Assembly (NCBI RefSeq): GCF_019039035.1
Contig: NZ_JAHNZT010000026.1
Location: forward strand, 1 to 64,000
Source: Citreicoccus inhibens
GTDB taxonomy: Bacteria; Myxococcota; Myxococcia; Myxococcales; Myxococcaceae
Reading direction: 5' to 3'
Length of the DNA stretch: 64,000 nt
Shown here one piece after another: positions 6,438 to 14,089 of the stretch. The notes under the pieces are model-generated. The model was not told where the DNA came from. It made no database searches and saw nothing but the letters and a program-made list of their open reading frames with translations. Position 1 is the stretch's first letter. The number at the start of each line of letters is the position of its first letter. A program made the translations under genes and the position numbers.

Positions 6438-7483
6438 GCTTCCTCCTTGGCGTTTCGAATCATCTCCACGATGCAGGCGCCAATGCGTCCACCGTCGGCA
6501 CTGCCATAGACGAGCGTCCTGCGTGCGGCAGCGTGGCGCCAGCGTGCGCGGTGCAGGGCTACGCCCAGCATGATGGGGCCCGCGCCGGCCCCCGCGTCTC
6601 CCAGTCCTTCGCCCGCGACGAGGACGCGCAAGGGCTCGGGCATGAGTGCGGCGTTGCGCAGGTAGGCGCGGGAGAATTCAGTTGCCCAGAAGCCGTCTCC
6701 GGGCTGGCAGGCCACGACTGCGTCCACGCGTCGCCCGCCCATTGCCACGCTTTGCCGCAGGGCATGGAGAGCTTCCGTCAGCCCCTCGGCCAGGCTGGGG
6801 CGGCTCTGCGTGAAGGGCCTCGGCTCCACGGCGAGCGACGTGCCCAGCAGGGCGCCCGAGGACTCCAGCTTCAGGGACTTGGACGCTCCGGGGCGCGCCA
6901 GGACAACGAAGCCCGCCCCCTCACCTGGAATCCGGCCATCCGGATTCCGGCGCCCCAGGTGCAGCCGCGCCCCCACGTGCGCCTCCAAGGAAGCGCTGTC
7001 GGCCAGCGAGTCCACCGCGCCCACCAGGGCCAGCGCTCCCGCGAGGCCGGAGTGCAAGTCCTTCTGGGCGGAGGCCAGGGCCTCGAAGAAGGCAGCTCGC
7101 CCAGACTCGTGCGCCTTCACCACTTCCAGCCGTCCCGCTGTCTCGGCTCGCAGCGCCGCCACCAGCGCCTCCTGTTCCACCCGGGCGCCCAGTCCTGCCT
7201 CGGGCAGTCCGAGGTACAGCGGCACCCGCCCGGGAGGGAGTGCGTCCAGGAGCGGCCGTACTCCGACGAGGGCCTGCCGAGCCAGCGCCACCATGCGCTG
7301 AGTACGAGAGAGGGAGACGTCAAGGAGACTCAGCCGCGAGGCCCGCACGGGCTCGGCCACCTCGTCCAGTACCTCCGTTTCCGCGAAGCGCACGAGGCCC
7401 GCGCGTAGCGAGGCCAACGTCATGTGCGCCGAGGTGCCCACCGGCGTGCACAGGCCCAGGCCCACCACCTGCACAGCCCTCAT
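6434..7483 (-). CDS. Ketosynthase/thiolase-fold protein of the DUF4150 operon, no active Cys
   Basis: A 349-residue protein with a beta-ketoacyl-synthase-like course: VQVVGLGLCTPVG at the N-terminus, a nucleophile elbow region, then ALALVGAVDSLAD and GRIPGEGAGFVVLAR. At the elbow, KAS enzymes have A-C-S-S-G; here the residues are A-H-E-S-G, so the catalytic cysteine is replaced by histidine and no condensing activity is expected. Such proteins recur with DUF2169 and DUF4150 in secretion-cargo operons, where they probably act as adaptor or chaperone. It overlaps both neighbours by four bases. Confidence 0.75.
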   Translation of the reverse strand: MRAVQVVGLGLCTPVGTSAHMTLASLRAGLVRFAETEVLDEVAEPVRASRLSLLDVSLSRTQRMVALARQALVGVRPLLDALPPGRVPLYLGLPEAGLGARVEQEALVAALRAETAGRLEVVKAHESGRAAFFEALASAQKDLHSGLAGALALVGAVDSLADSASLEAHVGARLHLGRRNPDGRIPGEGAGFVVLARPGASKSLKLESSGALLGTSLAVEPRPFTQSRPSLAEGLTEALHALRQSVAMGGRRVDAVVACQPGDGFWATEFSRAYLRNAALMPEPLRVLVAGEGLGDAGAGAGPIMLGVALHRARWRHAAARRTLVYGSADGGRIGACIVEMIRNAKEEA

Positions 7484-8502
7484 GGCGTGTCCTCCCCGGG
7501 CAAGAGCAGCCGCACGGTGCTCACCTCATGCAGGGCCAACTGCCGGTGCGCAGGAAACGTTGCTCGCCAGGTGAGGACGAGGCGGCCCTCGTCCGGCTCC
7601 AGCAGCACCGTGTCCAGCGCCATGCGCCGCTTCTCCCGCCGCCCGGCGAAGGTGCAGCGGGCCAGGAGCCGGTGAGTGGGGAGGTGGAAGGCCAGTGGGG
7701 CGTCGGGCGAGACGCCCTCCAGCACTACCGGCTCCCCGCCCTGGAGGTGAGTCGAAGCTCGCAGGCCGTCAGGGGCGGCATGGAAGAAGCGCTCGTCGAA
7801 GTCCCGGGGCCAGAGGGGAGCGCGCTTCTCCACCCAGGCCGCGTCGTATGTCCCAGTCCAGCCCAGGCGCGGTTGCCAGTGCCGCGCCACCGGGCCGAAG
7901 CCGCAGGGTGGGGGCCTGTCCGCCCAGCCGCGCACGGGGGCCTCGGGCGCCTCAATGGAGGGCAGAGGCTTTTCCAGCGCCTCCTTCGCGTTGGTGTAGA
8001 AGCCCCGGCCCACGGGGTTTCGCGCCTCATGTCCCGAAGCCGCGGTACCGCCGAAGGCGTACTCGTAGCGCAGCGGCAGGGACTCAAAGGGTAGGGCGTC
8101 CGAGGCACTCAGCCCCATGAGGCCGCGGTACCACATGCGAGTGCCGAAGACGGTGGCCCGTTTCTCCAGCGTGCCCACCCGCACCGCCACCTGCGTCCGC
8201 GTCACCTTGCGGCCTCGGGGCGCCCAGGCCTGGCCGTGCAGCAGCACGTCTGTTCCCGGCCGTGTGTAGGCCGACTGCGACTCGTGGCGCAGGCTCGACT
8301 TCTCCGGCTCGCCCCAATACGTGTCCGTGGTGACGGGCTGCGGTTGCTCCTCGCATACCGCCAGCGGTGCGTCCGTGGCGCGCCCGGCCGGAGGCAGGAC
8401 GAAGCTACCGGCGACGACGAGGACGAGGCACTCTTCGCCCTGCTTCGTCAGCGAGAGGAAGTCGGTGGCCGCGAAGGGCGTGAAATTCTCCAGGGCGGGC
8501 AT
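7480..8502 (-). CDS. DUF2169 domain-containing protein
   Basis: The 340-residue protein opens with LVVAGSFVLPPAGRA and continues YWGEPEKSSLRHESQSAYTR, TDVLLHGQAWAPRGRKV and YEYAFGG, hallmarks of DUF2169. This family is an all-beta accessory protein encoded with DUF4150/PAAR toxins and VgrG in type VI-like effector modules, proposed to load the effector onto the spike. It is soluble, without signal peptide. It begins six bases after the HEAT-protein gene and overlaps the ketosynthase-like gene (ATGA). Confidence 0.88.
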   Translation of the reverse strand: MPALENFTPFAATDFLSLTKQGEECLVLVVAGSFVLPPAGRATDAPLAVCEEQPQPVTTDTYWGEPEKSSLRHESQSAYTRPGTDVLLHGQAWAPRGRKVTRTQVAVRVGTLEKRATVFGTRMWYRGLMGLSASDALPFESLPLRYEYAFGGTAASGHEARNPVGRGFYTNAKEALEKPLPSIEAPEAPVRGWADRPPPCGFGPVARHWQPRLGWTGTYDAAWVEKRAPLWPRDFDERFFHAAPDGLRASTHLQGGEPVVLEGVSPDAPLAFHLPTHRLLARCTFAGRREKRRMALDTVLLEPDEGRLVLTWRATFPAHRQLALHEVSTVRLLLPGEDTP

Positions 8503-8508
8503 GGGGCG

Positions 8509-9795
8509 TCAGCGCAAGGTGGAAGCCAGGGGCGCGGCGCGCAGGTGGGTGGCCTGGGCCCTGGCGAGGGCTTCGCGTTGGCGGTGGGTGAAGGCGCGGG
8601 TGGGAATGCGGTGCTGCCCTCGGGTGCGAATGGCCAACTCTCGCGCCAGGACGTGGCGGCGACGCATGGGGCTGGACTCCAGGGCCTCTACCAGCACCGG
8701 GCCACTGAAGGGCTGGCCCTGCAGGTAGCGCGTGCCCGTCACGAAGCGTGCATGGTTTTGCGCCCACCAGTCCTTCACGGCGGCCACGTCCGGCCAGGGC
8801 AAGTTGTCCGCTGGATGGGGTGTCAAGTCGGCGTCGAGGCTCTCCTGTTCTTCCGGCGGTACCGGAGCGCCTTCGGGCGTCTCTCCCGGAGGCAGGGCGA
8901 AGGAGCCCTCCAGACGCAGGCCCGTCATGGCCGAGAGGGCCTCCCCCGCCAAGCGTGCCACCTCGGGCACGGCGAGGTGCTTCACGCAGGACTCCATGGC
9001 CGCCACCCGTCCGCTGAAGCCCAGGGCCCAGAGGGCGTGAGCACGCAGTTCGGCGGACTCCAGCAAGTCCACGAGGAGGGAGGTTTCCGCCTCGTCACCG
9101 CCCAGTGCCAGCAACACCATGGCTTCCCGGGCATGAGCGCCGGGCGCCGCGCGCACTTCCTTGCGGCATGCTTCCCAGGCCATGCGCACTCCCGAGGTGA
9201 GGCCCGCCTCCATGGCAGCCGCACGAGTGCCGGGGTGGGCTGAGTCGAGCAGCGCGGGCAAGTGCCTGCGCACCGCCTCCTCAAGCAGCGAGGGCGCCCC
9301 ACGCAGGGCGGCGACTCGAGCCCGCGCCTCGTCATGGGTGAAGAAGCGCGCCAGCACCCCGGCGGGCGCTTCTTGGCGGAAGGCCAGTGCCTCCAGCACC
9401 CCGGCCTGCAGGACCGTGTCCTCCAGCTTCAGCAACTCCAGGAGGCGCGCGCCCAGTCTTGGAGCCTCGCTCACCTCCAACGCCCGGAGGATGGCGGCAC
9501 GGGCTGGCGCTTCTGCCCCTCTCAGCCGCACCAGCACCTCGTCCACCTCGCCCAGCCCCAGCAGCGCATGGGCCGCGGCCGAAATGCGTGGCGCGTTCTC
9601 CGAGTCGAAGGCTGGGCGCACCACCGTGTCCAGGGCGTCCGTGTCCGTCAGCCCTTCCAGGTACGCCAGCAGCCGCTCCTCGCGCTCCGCCGTCTCCACC
9701 GGCGTGAAGTCGGGTGCCTCCAGGGCCCTCTCCCACTGCAGCCACCGAAATTCGGCCTCGTCTAGGTACTCCTCCAGCACGTCTACCAAAAGCAT
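8509..9795 (-). CDS. TIGR02270-type HEAT-repeat protein
   Basis: A protein of about 428 residues, first gene of the operon. Its N-terminus MLLVDVLEEYLDEAEFRWLQ matches the start of TIGR02270 proteins (E-E-H-x-x-E-A-A-F-L-W). It is followed by ERLLAYLEGL and a series of alanine/leucine-rich HEAT-like helical repeats (about residues 60-290). I chose ATG 9795, preceded by AGGGGAC, over an upstream in-frame ATG at 9975 that would add 60 atypical residues. The role is probably a scaffold or chaperone for loading the DUF4150 toxin. No VgrG gene is found upstream, where IS copy 2 sits. Confidence 0.8.
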   Translation of the reverse strand: MLLVDVLEEYLDEAEFRWLQWERALEAPDFTPVETAEREERLLAYLEGLTDTDALDTVVRPAFDSENAPRISAAAHALLGLGEVDEVLVRLRGAEAPARAAILRALEVSEAPRLGARLLELLKLEDTVLQAGVLEALAFRQEAPAGVLARFFTHDEARARVAALRGAPSLLEEAVRRHLPALLDSAHPGTRAAAMEAGLTSGVRMAWEACRKEVRAAPGAHAREAMVLLALGGDEAETSLLVDLLESAELRAHALWALGFSGRVAAMESCVKHLAVPEVARLAGEALSAMTGLRLEGSFALPPGETPEGAPVPPEEQESLDADLTPHPADNLPWPDVAAVKDWWAQNHARFVTGTRYLQGQPFSGPVLVEALESSPMRRRHVLARELAIRTRGQHRIPTRAFTHRQREALARAQATHLRAAPLASTLR

Positions 9796-10178
9796 GTCCC
9801 CTGCTTCCCCCTCTATTCTAGGAAACGTAGCCGCAAGGGCTGACATGGAGGGAATTCCTTCCTGTCCCACATGGCGCTGGTGCGTGAGAGCCATTGCTTC
9901 CAATGCGGTGGCAATGGCGAGCACTGAGGACGAGTCCGCGGCCGGGGCAACGAGTGCCGGGTCCCCGCATGGCAAGTCACCGTCAGCTTTTGGACAGAAC
10001 TCGACGGTTACCTGGCTTGATTGGAGTCATGCCTTTCAAGGGGCGTCGTCCTTCGGGGCGATTCAATTCACGGGCCAATGTCGCCAGGGGCTCCAGCTCA
10101 TGGGCGGCGGTGGCTGGCGTCTTCCGGCCCGGACTGGGGAGTACAGGCTGGCGGACGCGGGCACCACGCCGACGCTCA
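9796..10178. other. Intergenic stretch without a convincing gene
   Basis: These 383 bases between the HEAT-protein start and IS copy 2 carry the presumed operon promoter and the former downstream region of the lipoprotein gene 10918-11988. The frame in front of the HEAT protein stays open to 9975, but the encoded residues look non-native. TCA at 10176-10178 would be the left target duplication of the IS. Confidence 0.5.
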
Positions 10179-10917
10179 GAGCGTGTTGAAATGGAGCGAC
10201 GGGGTCGGCGCATTGACGGAACAAGATGCCCGACCTCGCAATGCCCGAGCGCACGCCGTATCCGAGCGACCTGACAGACGAGCAGTGGGCCCACATCGAG
10301 CGCTTCGTCAGGGCGGTGGGAGGAGGCCCGAAGGAGCAGGTGCATCCGCGCAGAGAAGTGGTGAATGCCATCCTCTACGTGTCGCGGACGGGCGTGCAGT
10401 GGCGCTACCTGCCGCATGACCTGCCGGACTGGCAAAGCGTCTACCACTACTTCCGGCTGTGGAAGAAGGATGGCACCTGGAAGCGGGTGCACGATGCGTT
10501 GCGAGGCAAGGTGCGCCAGGCGGAAGGGCGAGAGCACGCGCCGACGGCGGGAATCATGGACAGCCAGTCGGTGAAGGCGTCGGAGGAAGCCGACAGCCGA
10601 GGGTACGACGCGGGCAAGCAGGTGAAGGGCCGCAAGCGCCACCTGCTGGTGGATGTGCTGGGAATGGTTCTGGTGGCGTGAGTGGCGAGCGCTGACGTGC
10701 AGGACTGGGATGCCGCGGCGGGAGCGGTATTGCCACGTGCCGCGGAGGACTCTCCCTCGTTGAGCAAGGTCTGGGCAGATGCGGGCTACCAGGGGCCTGT
10801 GGTGGCCGAAGCCGCGAGGGAGGCTGGATTGGATTTGGAGATTGTCCGACGCTCCGAGGAAGACAAAACCGGCCTCATGCTGCGCCGCCTTGCATAGCGG
10901 TCCCTCTCAACACGCTC
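10179..10917 (+). mobile_element. IS5-family element, copy 2 (about 739 bp, internally deleted)
   Basis: The ends are GAGCGTGTTGA (10179-10189) and TCAACACGCTC (10907-10917). Flanking TCA triplets on both sides give the TNA-type duplication expected of IS1031-group IS5 elements. It is nearly identical to copy 1 in the shared part but lacks the 127 bases equivalent to 3081-3207, which carry the catalytic Glu region. It is inserted exactly at the stop codon of the lipoprotein gene. Confidence 0.87.
10226..10897 (+). pseudogene. IS5-family transposase, nonsense codon and 127-bp deletion
   Basis: The frame equals copy 1 up to GMVLVA followed by TGA (10679-10681), continues in frame as VASADVQDWD, and reaches RRSEEDK. 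It then jumps to TGLMLRRLA and a TAG. The missing segment contains the R-W-V-M-E-R-T motif with the catalytic glutamate, so the protein is dead even if the TGA were suppressed. The nonsense codon at exactly the same place as in copy 1 points to a shared, already defective ancestor mobilised in trans. Confidence 0.87.
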
Positions 10918-10940
10918 TCAGGGTGGGTGAAGAGCAGGGG
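10918..10940 (+). repeat. 23-base outer flank repeat, right copy
   Basis: TCAGGGTGGGTGAAGAGCAG plus GGG is the reverse complement of 3008-3030. On the minus strand it encodes the last residues (ALHPP-stop) of the lipoprotein gene, so this is the native copy. Confidence 0.85.
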
Positions 10941-11988
10941 CCACCGCAGCCCCACACTTCTCTTCGTAGGTGCGAAGCGTCTTCTGGAAGCGCTCGCGCT
11001 CTGGAAGCGGCCAGTCCACAGGCAGAGACTCGACAGCATGACGCTGCTCAATCAGCCCCTCACTGCAATGGCCCAGCCCGAGCAGCGCCGCAGCGACGGT
11101 CTCATCTACATACGGATTGAATGCCACGCGAGCCTGGGCACGTCGCGCCAACGGCAGCGCTTCCGCGTAGCGGCCCTCTGACACATAGGACCAGGCCAAC
11201 TCGTTCGCGGACCACCAGTACTCGGGATAAAGCTCATTCATGTGTCGGACGACGTACAGATACTCGGGCACACTGGGATACTTCTTGGCGAGCGCTTCCG
11301 CCAGGTCCGACCACGCCACAGGACTTTGAGGGAACCGGACCGCCCGAGCCCGCCTCCACAGGAGCTCTTGCGCTGCCTGCAGCTTCCCATCGGTGGGATC
11401 CAAGATGAAGCGAACCACGTGAGGCATTGAAATGGGATGCCCTGCCAACAAGGACGGGGAATACTTCGACTCCGCGATGCCTCGGAGAATGACCTCGGTG
11501 GAGTCCAGGGGGCCCTTCTCCAGCACCTCGCACGGCCTCAATCGACCATCGACGCCCAGCTCACACTTGACGATGACCTGGGCCAGGGTGTCCGGCCGCC
11601 GCGAGTAGGCGCCGCGCTCCACTTGGATGGAGTCGACAGGCTTCGGCCTCTTGAAGTTGGCATGCAGGTAGTCGCAGGCAGCCTTGAGGCGCGCAGAACA
11701 GGCCGAACGCAGGTCCATCCAGGCGACACGCACCTCCGCTTCACTCGGAGTTCCCTCCAGCGTGCGCCTCGCATCGGAGAACAGGGACGGAGCGCGGCCC
11801 GGCGCAACTTCTGCTGCCGGTGCGGCCCCAATATCGGCCCCCAGGTAGTTGGTCCCCTCTTCCATATACTCATCCATGACTCCGGACAGATGGCCATGGG
11901 TCGCCGGCAAGGTCGGTAACCTCGAATGCCCACACCCGACCAGCCCACCCAAGAGCATCCCCACAGCGACCCATCGCCCCAACTTCAT
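10918..11988 (-). CDS. Lipoprotein with TonB-C-like domain and TPR-like tail
   Basis: A 356-residue protein. ATG 11988 follows GAGGACAG and opens a lipoprotein signal, MKLGRWVAVGMLLGGLVGC. A conserved box GHSRLPTLPATHGHLS follows. The middle (CSARLKAACDYLHANFKRP, then VIVKCELGVDGRLRPCEVLE and HVVRFIL) looks like a TonB C-terminal/energy-transducer-type domain, and the last 120 residues resemble two or three TPR helices (ANELAWSYVSEGRYAEALPL). It is probably anchored in an envelope membrane facing the periplasm. The adjacent gene 12039-12545 and gene 45250-45852 are paralogs. IS copy 2 begins right at its stop. Confidence 0.7.
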   Translation of the reverse strand: MKLGRWVAVGMLLGGLVGCGHSRLPTLPATHGHLSGVMDEYMEEGTNYLGADIGAAPAAEVAPGRAPSLFSDARRTLEGTPSEAEVRVAWMDLRSACSARLKAACDYLHANFKRPKPVDSIQVERGAYSRRPDTLAQVIVKCELGVDGRLRPCEVLEKGPLDSTEVILRGIAESKYSPSLLAGHPISMPHVVRFILDPTDGKLQAAQELLWRRARAVRFPQSPVAWSDLAEALAKKYPSVPEYLYVVRHMNELYPEYWWSANELAWSYVSEGRYAEALPLARRAQARVAFNPYVDETVAAALLGLGHCSEGLIEQRHAVESLPVDWPLPERERFQKTLRTYEEKCGAAVAPALHPP

Positions 11989-12038
11989 GTTTCTGTCCTC
12001 CGGTCCCGCCCTCATGGATGAAGCCCCATGCCCCTCTC

Positions 12039-12545
12039 TCATTGCTTCGGTGCAGCCGTTCCTGGCTGAGGAGATGCGGCGGGTGCACTGCACTTCCTGA
12101 GATGACCATCAATGCCCGCGCGACATGCCACGACGGCCCAATACAGAACCCCCGGTTGAACCGAGTCCAGTTTGGGCGCCCACTTCTCTCCCTCGATTGA
12201 ACGTGGCCGATGGAAATTGTCAGCGATGTATTCACATGCCGCCTCAAACTGAGCAAAGCATGCGGCCCGCAGGTCAGCCCAAGCCCCTTGAACCTGTTCG
12301 TCCGAGGGGCTTCCCTCCAGTGTGCGTTTCGCCTCCACGAACAGCGATTCGGCCTGCGCCTGTTCCACCTCAACGGGAGGCTCGCCTACCGCACTGTTCT
12401 GAACGTCCTCGTGCCAATGATTGGCATACTTCCCCAAGGCCATGGACAGCTGGCCATGGGTCGCCGGCAGGCTCGGCAATCGCGAATGCCCACACCCGAC
12501 CGCCACACACACCAGTAGCAATCCAATCGCAGCACGTCTCATCAT
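12039..12545 (-). CDS. Short lipoprotein paralog, C-terminally truncated
   Basis: From ATG 12545 (or 12542) the 168-residue product begins MMRRAAIGLLLVCVAVGC, a lipoprotein signal. It repeats the box GHSRLPSLPATHGQLS of its downstream neighbour and the segment ACFAQFEAACEYIADNFHRP. It reaches VVACRAGIDGHLRKCS and stops, lacking the second half of the TonB-like domain and the TPR-like tail. It is in frame with an unrelated upstream open stretch (12546-13067) and has no strong ribosome binding site of its own. A tandem duplication with truncation is the simplest explanation. Confidence 0.55.
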   Translation of the reverse strand: MMRRAAIGLLLVCVAVGCGHSRLPSLPATHGQLSMALGKYANHWHEDVQNSAVGEPPVEVEQAQAESLFVEAKRTLEGSPSDEQVQGAWADLRAACFAQFEAACEYIADNFHRPRSIEGEKWAPKLDSVQPGVLYWAVVACRAGIDGHLRKCSAPAASPQPGTAAPKQ

Positions 12546-13067
12546 GCGGCCGCACCCTACTTCGCCAGAACAGATGAACCCCAGCACCACGCTCGCGCCC
12601 GCGCGCCATGCCCGCGACTCCATCGCGAGGAGCACCACGGGGTCCCCATCGTGGTTCACGGCACAGGCGTGCTTCGCGAGCGCCAACGTCGCGTGACCGC
12701 CTTCGACGGGCGAACCGAAGAACACCTCTGATTTCTGCTCGGGGTCGACGTGGCCCTTCGCGGCCAGAACGTAGCTCGCGAAGCTCCTCGCCATGCTCGG
12801 CGGCTCACGCGGCAGAACCACCGCGAACGCGTCTCCGCGCATGGCCCCACACTCCGCCGCAACGCCAGATGCGTCCAACTCGGCACTGCGCAGCAGCCCT
12901 GTCTGGCGGAACAGTCGCTCCTTCCGGACGAAGTCGGCGATCGCTATCGCCACGACCTGCTGTGCTGCCATGGCCTCGGACACCCACGTCCCGACCACGC
13001 CCCAACCGGGCTTCGGGGACACCGGGCCCAGGGCCCACTCCTCGAAAGCAACCCCTCGCAACGGCAT
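12546..13067 (-). pseudogene. Unrecognised gene lacking its own stop, fused in frame to the lipoprotein
   Basis: ATG 13067 follows AGGGGGAATCC, a good ribosome binding site, and opens MPLRGVAFEEWALGPVSPKP. About 174 residues follow, including FVRKERLFRQTGLLRSAELD and HATLALAKHACAVNHDGDPV, with no signal peptide. Reading runs without a stop into the lipoprotein signal sequence at 12545. An internal signal peptide in a cytosolic-looking protein is unnatural, so this is probably a gene whose 3' part was deleted. I do not recognise the family. Confidence 0.4.
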
Positions 13068-13300
13068 GGATTCCCCCTCGGCGGCCGGCGAGGATTCCAT
13101 GGCCTGACGCACAGTGACAACTGGTCAACAGAGGCAGGACTTGGGACAGGGTCCGGGCGGGAGTCCCCTCACTGGTCTACCTGGGGGAGCGGGGACGGCG
13201 CCCTAGCTTGCCGCCCAACAGCGCGCAACGGATTTTCCCAGCAGGGGTCGCCCGGTCGCGCTAGACCTCCGCGCGCAAGGGAGATGCATGGAGGCGGCAG

Positions 13301-13861
13301 GTGAAGGATGATGAGCGCATGAAGGACACACAGGGCACCGAGCCGGGCCCGTCAGAGGGCGGCAAGCCCCACGGACCGCCTCTGGGGGAAGTGCTCGAGT
13401 TCATGCGGTTGCTGTGGGCCGTCGATCACGGCCTCCAATCCACCTCCAAGCGCATGGAGTCCAAGCTGGGCCTCACCGGCCCGCAGCGACTCGTCATCCG
13501 CCTGGTCGGTCGGTTCCCGGGCATCACCGCGGGCTCGCTCGCACACATTCTTCACGTTCACCCGAGCACGCTCACCGGCGTCCTCAAGCGCCTGGAGCGC
13601 CGGGGGCTGCTGGAGCGCAAGTCGGATCCGCTCGACGGCCGCAAGGCGCTCTTCTCCCTCACCGAGGAGGGTCGCCAGCACGACATCCCCTCCGAGGGGA
13701 CCGTGGAGGCCGCCGCACAGCGCGTGCTCGCTCGCATGCCGCGCGGCCACATCGTGTTCACCCAGGAGGTCCTCACCACGCTCGCTCAAGAGCTGGGCGG
13801 CGTTCCTCCCCCCGAGGAGAGCACCCCACCCGCTGGCAGCTCTCAGCTCGCCGAGCCCTGA
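13301..13861 (+). CDS. MarR-family transcriptional regulator
   Basis: A 186-residue protein with a poorly conserved 25-residue N-terminal extension. The MarR core has helix LEFMRLLWAVDHGLQSTSKR, then LGLTGPQRLVIRLVGRFPGI, the recognition helix region HPSTLTGVLKRLERRGLLER, and a wing with DPLDGRKALFSLTEEG. GTG 13301 or ATG 13319 could start it, with GGAGGCGGCAG or GATGAGCGC upstream. It stands alone between the lipoprotein block and the DUF4175 gene. The ligand is unknown; no conserved cysteine of the OhrR type is present. Confidence 0.88.
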   Translation: MKDDERMKDTQGTEPGPSEGGKPHGPPLGEVLEFMRLLWAVDHGLQSTSKRMESKLGLTGPQRLVIRLVGRFPGITAGSLAHILHVHPSTLTGVLKRLERRGLLERKSDPLDGRKALFSLTEEGRQHDIPSEGTVEAAAQRVLARMPRGHIVFTQEVLTTLAQELGGVPPPEESTPPAGSSQLAEP

Positions 13862-14020
13862 GCGCTCCGGCCCTTCCTCTCGCGACGACCCGCGAGGGGA
13901 GCGGACCTCGCGGGGCCCGTTGCATCTCGGACCCTCTCCCCAGCGTCTCCTTCCGACGCCCGACAGAGCGCCCGACCCCGCGATCCCCCTTCCGCGGTCC
14001 CCACCCCACCTCGACAGCGG

Positions 14021-14035
14021 GACTGCTAGACAGTC
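14021..14035. promoter_or_regulatory. Short dyad upstream of the DUF4175 gene
   Basis: GACTG-CTAGA-CAGTC is a 15-base inverted repeat 55 bases before the GTG of the DUF4175 gene and 160 bases after the MarR gene. Its size and position suit a repressor operator, but nothing ties it to a named regulator. Confidence 0.25.
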
Positions 14036-14089
14036 TGGAAATAGGTCGCCCCGGCAGGGGTTGCCTCGCGACGGAGCGGACGAGACCGC

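Noticed and set aside
8509-9975. Longer form of the HEAT protein starting at ATG 9975
   Set aside because: The extra 60 residues have no family resemblance, while ATG 9795 has a ribosome binding site and gives the expected TIGR02270 N-terminus.
4279-10177. A complete type VI secretion system
   Set aside because: Only cargo and adaptor genes are present; no TssB/C/K/M, ClpV or VgrG homologs occur anywhere in the window.
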